64,000 nucleotides of DNA, taken from the NCBI GenBank assembly GCA_903813345.2, contig CAIIXF020000004.1, positions 17,037,513-17,101,512 on the forward strand. Direction: 5' to 3'. Position numbers and translations under genes: made by a program. Source of the stretch: Owenia fusiformis (lineage: Eukaryota; Annelida; Polychaeta; Sabellida; Oweniidae). Positions 1 through 11,400 of this stretch are shown piece after piece; the stretch's first letter is position 1; each line of letters begins with the position of its first letter. A model generated the notes under the pieces. That model saw nothing but the letters and a program-made list of their open reading frames with translations. It ran no database searches and was not told where the DNA came from.

Positions 1-411
1 ATTGCCTTGCATTGTAAACAACTTACATTGGCAATATGAATAATTTAATATGTTTTGTAAGAAGATGTGTTTTGTAATAAGATTTATTAATTAAAATAAA
101 TCCGCTCATTTTAAGCCCAACATCCATGTTTTGTAATATTTCAGAATATTACACATTAATAAACATTTAGTAATCTGATTATTATGTAAGATGAATAAAT
201 GACTGATATAAACTTGGTACCATTATATGATCAATAGATTGTTAAAGGAAATTAATAATGTTGTAAGCAAGTTTTGGTTAGAAAGTTCACAATTTTACTG
301 TGGTGTTAGTTTGTAAACAGTCATTTGTGGTCTGAATTGGTCATACTTTCAGAAATAGATGGTTTCAATTTTTTATTTGCTTAGAGTATATTATAATACT
401 GTACTGTTCAC

Positions 412-1350
412 ATGATATATAGAGACAGGTTTTTATTTGGAGGTGTTCACCAAGACACTTATTTGCTGTATACAGAAATCTGTGGTGTTATATTTATATC
501 TTATATTTATATCATGACTGTGAGGATCAATAAAAATAACTCAATAACCATTACAGAGACAAAGGAGTGTTCACAGTATATTCATGATATATAGAGACAG
601 GTTTCCACTTAAAAGTGTTCACCAAGACACATATTTAGTATTTACTGTATATAGAGAAATCTGTGGCATTATATTTATATGTTTTATTTATAATTATAAT
701 CATGACTGTGCTCAAGAAAAATAACTCCATAAGCATTACAGAGACAAAGGAGCGTTCACTGTATAGCCATGATATATTGAGATAGGTTTTCACTTAGAGG
801 TGTTCACCAAGACACATATTTGTTGTATACAGAGAAATGTGTGGCGTTATATTTATATGTTTTATTTATAATTATAATCATGACTGTGAGGATCAAGAAA
901 AATAACTCCATAAGCATTACAGCATTCCAGAGACAAAGGAGTGTTCACTGTATAGCCAATATATATAGAGATAGGTTTTCACTTAGAGGTGGTTACTAAG
1001 ACACATATTTGCTATTGACACAGAAATCTGTGGCGTTATATTCATCTGTTTATATATAATCATGACTGAGGATCAAGAAAAAATAACTCCATAAGCATTA
1101 CAGAGACAAAAGAGTGTTCACTATATATATAACCATGATATATCCATGATATACAGAGACAGGTTTTCACATAGAAGTGTTTACCAAGACACATATTTGC
1201 TGTATACACAAATATTTGTGGTGCTATATTTATATGAGGCTAAACAAAAAAGGATTCCATAAACATTACTAAGGGGTGTTCATTGTATCCATGATATACA
1301 GATTCTAACACATAGAAGTGTTCACTAAGACGCATATTTGCTGTATACAC
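412..1350. repeat. tandem repeat, ~183-bp unit, five to six copies
   Basis: Units begin near 412, 585, 771, 952, 1138 and 1290. Each starts with a GATATATAGAGACAGG-like word, then GTGTTCACCAAGACACATATTTGCTG, a CATGACTGTGAGGATCAA core and an ACAGAGACAAAGGAGTGTTC end. Copies diverge by small indels, and the last one or two are truncated. The short ORFs inside are not conserved from unit to unit. The array lies upstream of, or within an intron of, the HMGR-like gene. Confidence 0.85.
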
Positions 1351-1999
1351 TTTAGATCACATGTAAATTGTATTGACAAAGACTATTAATAAATATAAAT
1401 CGATTAACCATAAATAAAATCTTTTGTTATTGAGGGCCTTTACTGAAGTTTTACAGAATGATTAAAATAACTTCAAAGATTTATCAACGAATGCATAAAG
1501 AACGTGTAAAGAATCCATAAGGAAAGCAGCAGTCTGTCAGGAATATGTAAAGAAAAAGTAGAGAATCTTTACAAAAACTCTATTGAATCAGTAAAGTTTG
1601 AAACTTATATTTACAGAATAAATGCAGTATCATTACAGATTCTGTAAACTCGTTTCTTTATCGAAACATTGCCGTGATCAAGTCCGAACAGTTTCATTAC
1701 AGTTTTGACAGTAAAGAATCTGTATGGATTTTTTATGGAAATTGTGATGGAAAAAATTGCCTGTGTAGTATTACTTACAGTATGGGTATGTTAATGAATT
1801 GTGACAACATCTTCCTATAGTACGTATTCTTTAATGTACACTAGTGTATGGTGCCATCAGCGCCTAAATCTTAGACATGGCTTACGTGAGAAGTAAAAGT
1901 ACTTAATGAATATTTCGTTTTTCTTATGAAATTTTAAAATTTACTAGTATTAATATTTTACAAAATTAATAGCCATCTTTAATGCGTTTGTTCTCCTAG
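1351..1999. other. non-coding stretch before the HMGR-like exon
   Basis: AT-rich sequence with no ORF that matches the missing upstream part of HMG-CoA reductase. It ends in the pyrimidine tract and AG used as acceptor for the exon at 2000, so it is probably intron. Confidence 0.5.
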
Positions 2000-3034
2000 A
2001 TTCTAGTGTATCTGATGAAAGCTGCCAAGGAGTACCTTCCAGAAGGAACCATCGAACACTCATACCCTTGTTCTAATGCTATTGGGGACAAGAAATCTAC
2101 CAGGTACGTAGGCTACAAACAGGTATATGTTTTTGTCACCACCACAAGCGGTGACATGTTGTTATGCTCTCCAGTTTTTTTCGGCGGTCTTTATAACAAA
2201 AAGGCATGTGGTGACATTTTGCCTGTTAATGCCTTGTTATTTTTGTTGTGTTCTTACTGTATTCATAGTAAGAATTTCACTCCCTTATTGTCCTCCCAGT
2301 ACGTTCTTAATGCCTAGGCCACATTTGCTCCGATTCATCGGTCAATTTGAAGCTTTAAATCAGTTTTGAACAAAATACTGCAATCGGCCGGGCGACGAAC
2401 GATGAATCGGAGCAAATGTGACCTAGGCATAACTGAATCACATAGCTCCTTATACAGTTAAGCACTATACTAGCAGACTACGTTCTCTCAAGTTAAAAAC
2501 GTGTTGCTTAATCTCCCTAATTTACCCATTTTTGCATGTTCCAGGTATAACTTATTGGAAAACCGAGGAGTATCAGTGGTTGCCTCAGTTTCAATTCCTG
2601 GTGACGTTATCAAAGAGACATTGAATGGAGACCCTGCTTCCATGATCAAATATTGGTCTCACTATTGTCGCATTCAAAACCGAGCGGGGGCATTGGGGAA
2701 TAGTCTCAATACGTCTACATCACTGGCGGCCATGTTCCTGGCGTTCGGACAGGATGTTGCGTGCACATACGAATCAAGTACGTCATACATGGAGATCAAC
2801 GCCAATTCGTTTGGGGGACTAGATGTACAGTACCAACTTCCTTGTCTAGTTGCTGGGACAATAGGCGGTGGCACTGGCCTTCCCACCCAGAATGATTGTC
2901 TGGAAATAGTTGACTGTAAGGGGGATGGCAAGAAAATGAAACTGGCAGAAGTGATCACTGGTTTTGCGTTAGCGTTAGAATTAGCAACATTAGCAGACGT
3001 GGCATCGAACAGGCCTTTAAATCATAGAATTTGA
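2000..3034 (+). CDS. HMG-CoA reductase-like protein, C-terminal part (last two exons)
   Basis: Two exons are visible, about 2000-2103 and 2545-3034, joined by a GT-AG intron in phase 2 (the codon AG|G gives Arg). The acceptor used is the AG at 1998-1999. Together they encode ~197 residues of the catalytic region of class I HMG-CoA reductase, which reduces HMG-CoA to mevalonate with NADPH. Family landmarks in order: DKK (catalytic Lys), an ENRG..VVASVSIPGDV stretch, GQD (catalytic Asp), GTIGGGT (nucleotide-binding glycine motif), and a C-terminal helix rich in Leu/Ala. The AMAG..GGYNAHAAN segment of ordinary reductases is strongly altered (here LGNSLNTST), so its conserved His is not seen. The C-terminal Ser-His motif is reduced to LNHRI before the TGA stop. 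The N-terminal exons lie off the left edge. It could be a divergent paralogue or a pseudoenzyme; the open frame and good splice sites argue against simple decay. Confidence 0.8.
2309..2430. mobile_element. palindromic MITE, family A, copy 1
   Basis: The terminal inverted repeat ATGCCTAGG.CACATTTGCT is read again in reverse at 2402-2430. The pairing arms are ~30 bp and the element is ~120 bp. It sits in the intron of the HMGR-like gene. Related copies lie at 5974-6108 and 7889-7981. Confidence 0.75.
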
Positions 3035-3524
3035 TTCGGGTTATATCTTTAGTATACTAGTCATGAGCATGAAGATATATATTCTCTTAAGAGATATGGA
3101 AACTCATCTTAGTGCATATATGAGAACCGGCGGGATGGGGAAACATCTTAGATGAACCTTTAGATACAAATAATTTGACTTTTTAGATTTCATCATTATT
3201 AGATTAGACATTAAAATAGGCTCAAATCATTTAATCAAACTGCTATCTACGCACCGTACTTTTTATGTTAACTTGTTTTGTGTATTTGTATAAGTTCAAT
3301 GCCATCTAATATTTTTGCCAAACATTGGTATCTAGTTTTCATTTTCATTTAATTCTAATTAGCTCTTTGTTTAAAATTCCTGTTCTATAATTAATAATAA
3401 AAAAGTGACGCTGAAAAATAGAAGGATATGCTGGAAAGAGTCCCGTGACTCAGAATCTCATTTCATTCATATCCTTATATAGACAGTACTAGTCGTACTT
3501 GTGTATATTTACACTATAATCTGA

Positions 3525-3530
3525 AATAAA
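3525..3530 (+). promoter_or_regulatory. polyadenylation signal, HMGR-like gene
   Basis: A canonical AATAAA lies ~490 nt past the TGA stop of the HMGR-like gene. It is the first exact hexamer downstream on the coding strand; the cleavage site itself cannot be seen. Confidence 0.4.
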
Positions 3531-4093
3531 TACGGTATATATTGACTCAATTAATCAACTAATATAAAGAATATATCATATATTTTTACTGATAATTTAA
3601 TAATATAAAATGTCAATTTTGTACTGCTAGACATCTTAATAAGTGTTGCACTTTGATATACAGGTACTCCCCTCTAAAGGCATGAAAACTGGTTGTCCCA
3701 AAAAACTGTTCACTTGTCATTATGATGCATGTCGTCTTTGCGGATGGATAATAACCCTTAGAAACGCTTATGGTCTTTGAGACTGGATTTCTAAAACTAT
3801 TTTTGATGTTTATAGTACTGGCCATAAATGTTCAATTCATTCTTCAATATGTATTGTAATGACATGAATGACTTCAGTATGAATGAAATGTCCCTTGGTG
3901 TTCTGGTGTTGTGATATACGTAGGTACCTTTACATGAATTATGGGCGAGTGAGTATTTAGATATTGTTTATTATGGTTTGGGAGTTGGACTTTTGACTGT
4001 TGTACTCTTATACGTTTTTCTTGCTTGGTGTGTTTTGTATAAACCACACGTCCCTCAATAGATTTGTCAACCGGGAGTCACGAGTATACCAAA
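3531..4093. other. intergenic, nothing recognised
   Basis: AT-rich sequence between the 3' end of the HMGR-like gene and the mariner-type element. No exon, RNA gene or clear repeat was recognised. Confidence 0.5.
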
Positions 4094-5059
4094 TACAGGG
4101 TGGGCAAATAAAAATGGGACACCCACATACATGTATATTCTAAATTTATACTCCCAAGTCTTTAATATATTTTATGTAATGTACGAACAGAATAAATATC
4201 ACAGCCTACATGAACCCTTTTTCTTAGTCAATATTTTTATATATTGAGTGAACTTATACATCTATGATGGCCAAAAATGTCGTTATCCCCAATTTCTTAA
4301 TAAGCTATTGATTTCGAAAATATCAATTGTGCAACTGTTTCCAAAAATAACAAGGATTAACAATCGAAAATGATATCTGTATTTATATAAAAACGTTTAA
4401 TAAAAATTTGGTATGAAAAGAAAATAGTATCAAATAGAATATGTAATGATTATTAGTTAGATGCGACCTCTGTTTATGGTTCGCATGACTTTAATTATTG
4501 GCTAAGTGATGAAGATGAAAAACTTGCATTGTATTAAAATTAGAGTGATTATAACTCAAATCTGATTAAGTATTGGAAAACATTGTTCGAGAAATTATTT
4601 GTCATTAGGAAGACCGGTCAGGTATGACCTTTTACTAAAAATCAAACCACTGGCTGTTTTAGAGTTCGTCTGCATATATCCTCCTAAGGATTTACCCATT
4701 CCTCAAGCTGGAGCAAGATTTTTAATCTTTCATATGTCTCTACATACGCTTAAGTACAAAACGAATGTGTTCACGTGAGGTATTATGTTAAGTCGATATT
4801 TAAATACTATACATCATATTAACATAGTCATGATATATGTGGCATAACTATTCACTCACATCACTATTATATATTGCTTTTAATTAGAAGTTATCCAGTT
4901 ATACTTTGAATTTGCATCTTGCCTGGAGTCTCATACTCGTTTACAAGTTTGATTTTCAAAAATACCTAATATTATCATCCGAAATATGGAGTCTCGCATG
5001 TTTTAACCTTTTATACAAATACAGGAGGCAAATGTTGACGTTTTTTGGCACACCGTGTA
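4094..5059. mobile_element. possible mariner-type element remnant, TA-flanked
   Basis: The left end TA|CAGGGTGGGCAAAT and the right end (reverse complement TA|CACGGTGTGCCAAA) form imperfect terminal inverted repeats flanked by TA, the target of Tc1/mariner elements. The ~960-bp interior has no open transposase frame. CAGGGTG is a common mariner terminus, but the right end is degenerate, so the call is tentative. Confidence 0.5.
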
Positions 5060-5402
5060 TATTTATAGATATATAGAGAGTGGACGTTTGTCAACATGGC
5101 AATTTCATCTTATTTTTTCAAAAACTCCATCATAAGCTAAGTCATTAGTCTATAAATATTGAATAGCTGCGTCGCGTAAGTTTTGATCATAAGCCATCAC
5201 ATCATATATGCTTGGGTATTTACAGGGCATTATCATTGGTAAATCTTTCTGAACGGCCTTACAATCATTCGGAAAGGCCCTTCCCATTGTTCATCCCCCA
5301 TTCATTGTCCACACTCGTTTTGCATCCATTAGCAGGATCTGGCTGGTTACCATCATTTGGAACATTCTGATTGTCATCCAACAAAGTGTCAAGGCTTGGA
5401 CA

Positions 5403-8400
5403 CTAACCATCGCAAGCTAGAGCCTTCGCGAGGTAGTTAACCGTATATCGATTCTCGGTTTTAGTAAGGTAAACGGCACTTTTGATGGAGCTGCAACACA
5501 AAATAAACAATGGTTATGTACTACATGTATGTACAACAGTTTTTCAATGGAAAATTTATTCCCCACTGAACTACGTAATGACTTATTCTATCCGTGCTAC
5601 TATATTGTAGGGCTGTTTAAAAAAGTGTCTTTATTTCGAAATTTTGAAACACATTTTGACACACCGATTTCCATTGGTTTTATTTTTGTCTTATATTCAT
5701 GAACTATCGTAGCCTATCGATGAGAAAAAGTACTTAAAAACAGGTGTTTTTTGATAAAGTCAATAGAGTTCAAGGTCTGATATTTATTATGTTATAAGAC
5801 AGAAATTCAAACATGAGCGGGGGATGTATTGGATATTTTAGTTGTAGCCCTAATAGGGTTGAATATGAGTATTTTGGTTAATTGACAGATTTCGCAACTC
5901 ACTTATAAAGCATGGATAAAGTATGAAGCGTTTGATTACGTGATCATTTATTGCGCAGCTCTATACATCCATAATGCCTGGGTCACATTTGCTCCGATCC
6001 ATCGGCCGGGCAATTGAGTGTTTTGTTAAATATTGCATTCAATTTTGAACAAAATACTCAATCGGCTGGGCGCCGTAGTAAAATTCGGAGCCAGTGTGAC
6101 CAAGGCATTAGTGTGATATTCTTATAAATCGTCGTCTATTACGTTAATATTTCACACTTATGGACGTATAGAGCTGTGTAATGAATGATGGCGTAATCAA
6201 ACGTTTTATAAGTTATACGTTATTCGGGAATAATAAACATGCTATAAGTGAGTTGCAAAATCTCTTTAATATGAATCGTTTACTTATAGCATAGGCACAA
6301 ACATGTTTCGCACAAATCCTATTTTGGGATCCACAGTCTCTATTGTCCCACATTTGATTAATTATCTCAATTTTCATCTGATTTCCGTACCACCTGTAAA
6401 TAGGGATCGCTACGTGTAAGATATAATTCCCATTTAGAAAACATTTAAGAGGACTATGCGATGCTTACTTTTCTTGAAGCCAGGATTTGACTTGGGCGGT
6501 TGACTTATCTGGATAGTGACTGAGGTAGTCAGCTACAATTCCCGCCTGGAAACAATAGAGCTTTATGTGTTACATAATTAATATTCCATCGTCAGTGATG
6601 AAGCATTTAGTGAACAATAAAAACAATGATTATCAATAACATAATGGAGCTAAATTGTATAGAGATATTTTAATTGCATTGTCTTATAGACATATTTTGT
6701 TCCTTGGTTGTCGTTTTCTTTTTTTAGCGCAAAAAGCTCGGTTATCGGGTACGGCATCCCTATTTGAAATGGCATATTAGGCTATTCAAAGTAACGTAGT
6801 CCTCTACCAGATATGTACACCCCCCACTACCCCCTACTACCCCCTCAATAAGTCCAGCAACCAGATGCTCCCTTCTAGATCGAGTGTTTTGTTTATGTTT
6901 TGCGATTTAAAAAATCATATAATTGTAATAGTTTAGGAACATTATAAAAGGGTCAAACATTAACCCTTAAACGGTTAGGAGGCAGATCTGAGCTAGACAA
7001 TTAAAGTTACTGAAATACCCAATTTGCAACTGTCAGAAGTTTTGACTTGAAACGAAACCCCTTAGTTCTTAGAAAATGAATTTCTTCATTAAAATTGATT
7101 CAATATAATTATAAATTAGCTCATAATATTGGGAATTTAATAACTTTAAATTCCAGTTATACCTAATAAAAGCTCTCATGATTGTTCGTTTCCGAGATCA
7201 TAGGGGGGCAGATCTGCCTTACCGTCGGTGTAATTCTCTATACCGTTATGTTTGGGTTAACATGAGGTATCAATCGAAGACTTTCGGTTGCGAACTTATG
7301 GATCGGAGTGTATATAAGGTACTTGTTTTTAGACTACATACCACGTGTGGACTAGCCATTGAGGTTCCACTCAGGGCAACAGCCCGATTACCAGGTATTG
7401 CACTAAGAATCTGCTCGCCTGGGGCTATGATATCTACACTCTTGCCATAATTGGAGAATGAGCATAAATTATCCGTCCAATCAGAAGCAGCCACAGTAAA
7501 TCTAGATAAAATATTTTCAAAGTAAATCGAAGAAAAAATATATGCATATGTACCTTGCCATTGAATTGATAGTGTTTAATAAATACAAGCATGTAAATCA
7601 TCAGAGGCGCAGCCTTGATCTAAATAAAGCTTGGATCCAAACGAATCTACCAGATCAGTATATTTTTAAGAAATTGATCGGGACAATGGTAAATTCCAGT
7701 TTATTGAAGTCTGAAGATAAAATAATCCGTCGAAAAGTTAACAATCTGTAATCATCGAGAAGGTGAATTATCCAAAAGATCCATGAGCCTATAGTACTCC
7801 AAATATATGTAATACTCCGCAACGAATATATTCACTTGGGGTATATGACAGCGTCCATGCAGTATATGGCATACATGTATACTCACTAATGCCTTGGTCT
7901 CATTTGCTACGATTTTCACTACGGCGCCCGGCTGATTGAGTATTTTGTTCAAATGGATCAGAGCAAATGTGACCCAGGCATCACCAATGAAAACGTTATA
8001 CGGAGGTACGCAGCTACGTTCGTGAAGCTTATGAATGACATTTTAACCAAATCGACAGTTGACAAAGACTTGAAACAAAACTTGAAATCACAAATATTGA
8101 TGTTACTCAAGGGGCGAGGAGGAAAATTCTCAATAAATGGTGTATAGTTGGTTTGGCAGCATTTTCAGTTAGGGGAGAGTCTTGGATGAAATTTCCACCT
8201 AGGTGATAGCTTCACAGAGTGGTAGGAAGTTCTTTTTTTTGAGGAGTTAGCCCCCCACCCCCCAAAAACATCCCACCCTGGGGAAAAAATTGTTCACAGT
8301 AAATAACCTTAGATATTTTGATGTTTGTAAGTGACATACATAGATATTATATATATGAATCATTTGCAGTATAATTGATGCTGATTGCTCCTAAGGAGAT

Positions 8401-11400
8401 TGAATATTAGTACAAAGTGTGTACCCCAGGGGGCAAATTCGTGACTCATTTTCTTACTATTTTGATCATAACTTTTTAATTAGACACTGTAAGAGGTTGA
8501 AAAAACTCATGGGAAGTGCCCAATAGCAGGGCTAGTAAACCTGAAAGATGCAAAGCCATTGAAAGGGTAGGAGCTGAGAAAAAAATTGTTGATTTTTCGA
8601 AAAATTTGACATTTTTGACAGCTGGATTTTGTGTATGACTATAGTTGACCCCTATAGTTTCTAGATCCTTCCCTCTATAATGATATTTATGGTTTTATAG
8701 TGTGGAACTTAGATGTAAAACATAATTTAGATGGGTTTTAAGGAAGTTAAAGGTTTTAAACAAGTCCAAAATTTGAAAAATTGTAAATATAAGGTTTCAA
8801 ATTTACATATTCCAGGTATAGCCATGGATGACCCCTATAGTTTCTAGATCCATCCCTCTATGATGATATTTATGGCTTTGCCATGTGGAACTAATATGTA
8901 AAACACAATTTAGATGGGTTTTAAGAAAGTTTAAGGTTTTAAACAAGTCCAAATTTGAAAAATTGTGAATATAAGGTTTTAAATTTATGAATTTCAGGTA
9001 TAGCCACGGCTGACCCTTATGGTTTTTACATCCATACCTCTATGATTAAATATACCGTTTTAGAGTGTGGGACTAAGATTTAACATATCCAAAATGAATT
9101 TTAAGGAAGTTTAAGGTTTTAAACAAGTCCGAAATTTGAAGAATTGTAAATGTTAGGTTTCAAATTTATGAATTTCAGGTATAGCCAAAGATGACCCTTA
9201 TGGTTTTTACATCTATACCTCAGGGATGAAATATATAGTTTTAAGAGTATTTAACTAAAATGTAAAAGATACCTAAGATGAGTTTGAAGGAAGTTCAAGG
9301 TATTAAACAAGTGCAAAATTTAAAAAATTGATCTCAAAATTAGTCTCAAATTCACGTTATTCAGGTACAGCCTTGAATGAGCCCTGATAATTGAAGGTTA
9401 TGAGTATTATAGTATCAACTATAAGATCATAGCTTAGAGACCAGGTGTAGAATTTATACCTGTTGCAGCAGTTAGTCTGCTGCATATAGATGGAGTGAAA
9501 AGTCGTGAACAACAGTAAAATCTCTCTAATCTGAATGCTACTGGTATTTGAACCAGCTAAAAGCATTCTAATTAGGAGTGTTTGAATTTTGAGGTTTTTA
9601 CATCTACAATACATGGATGCATTCTCAATGAAAAATATTAATAATATTTATACTGACCACATAAAAAGCTTAATAGCATTCCAAAATTCAATTCAAAAGT
9701 TTTGATATCATAACAATTCAGTGTTAAACTGACAATATTTGAGCAATTTTGTAAGAAATATGTGATATTTGGTAAAAAGAGTTCAAGTTAGACAGGTTAA
9801 TTTTTCAAATATGAGTGTTCACTGTTCGAAGTAAGAGGTATTCAGATTTCAATTTTTTAAACATAGGAGTCGATGGGAGGAAAAATTGGACTGGGAAAAG
9901 TGTTCAGATTGGTGGGTGTTCAGATTAGTCAGGTGTTGGGATGATTGGTAGGTATTCACAATAGTCAGATTTTGGGATATACAGGTTTCACTGATGATAT
10001 ATCATCATGATGATGAACTAGAACTACTGTACTAGGTGCATTTGATAATTTTTACCACAATGTTAATACTATGTCAGGAAAAGAAAGCACCCATGACACT
10101 TTGCTTGTACAACTTGAAAATCAACAACACTTTAAGATTTGATAAAGGTGTCTACCAAATGAGTAATCCACATAAATTCAAATACAAGCACTTGGCATGA
10201 TATTCCCTATGATGCTATTTATAGATTTTTAGTCAATGTTATTGATCAGCTTATTGGTTTCATTACTTTCTCTAGAATCTAAAATTGACCTTGGGTTTAT
10301 GAGAGTAGTAAATTGGAATGCAGTTATATGGAGTATTGAATTGGCTGGAATTGGACACACGTTGCCTAGCTATGTGTGAGTAAACTATGATCTTATATGG
10401 ATACAAACAGTTCGTTCAGAACTTAAAAAGGGGTTTGAAATGGAGATCGATGAAACCATACCACAAATTGATAAAACTTTCGTGATCGATGCAATGGCTA
10501 TGACAAAAGGAAAATTAAGATTAACTTATATGTTGAAATTTGGAGAGTTTTGGAAAGCTATATTTGACTACTCCATCAAATCTAGTAAAGGAGCCCAAAG
10601 AATAGATTTCATATTAGACTCCTAGTAGTCTCCATCAGTAAAGGATTCTGAAAGAATGCGAATTTTCAAAGATTACAAAGAAATTTAATAAAGCAGCATT
10701 CTAAAAGTGTGCCAAATGTCAAGATTGTTTTAAGTGGAACTATTGGGGAGAACTCAAATATCTGTGAAAATGATAACTGAAATCCCCTGTTAAATTCCAC
10801 TCTTGAAGAGGCTGATTTTAAACTTATTCACTCTGTTTTACATTCAGCAGGAGAACATGTGGGACTGCAGTAATTTGCATCAAATGACACTGATTTTCTA
10901 ATTTTATGACTATCATTTCAATAAATGTAAAAAATTCTTCAACTGCTAGAAAAATGTCATCTGCAAAGTCAGTATGTAAACATTTTCTACAATGTCTGTT
11001 TGTTTGAAACATATTGATCATAGATATCACCATATATACTTTTTTGATCTACATGAAGATTTTAGTGTGACAAGACCCTTTTATCCTGGAGATCCTAATC
11101 TCATTGCACTAACAGGAGTTTCTAGGCCCAGCGGGGTATGATCCTTATAATCCTTATTTTCCCAAATAATTACCGTTGCCTGATGACAAGTTGTTTTATT
11201 GGGAGTGTAGTGATTATAATTTGATAATTTATAATAATATTTTGTATTAGGAGATGATCATTGCTTAATTACAGTATGGGCATAACAAAATATAGAGAAA
11301 TTATGTTTCTTTTAATTAACCGTGTCTTTATGTATTTTGACAATGTAAAACATTACATTGATAATAAAATATCATCAAATTATAATTAATTAGTTATAAT

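Noticed and set aside
412-1350. CRISPR-like array
   Set aside because: The ~183-bp units are contiguous tandem copies without short repeats separated by unique spacers, in a eukaryotic context.
1770-1830. GGTATGTTAATGAATTGTG reading MGMLMN, reminiscent of the AMGMNM motif of HMG-CoA reductase
   Set aside because: The flanking residues do not continue the family pattern, no suitable donor follows, and it would not join in phase to the exon at 2000.
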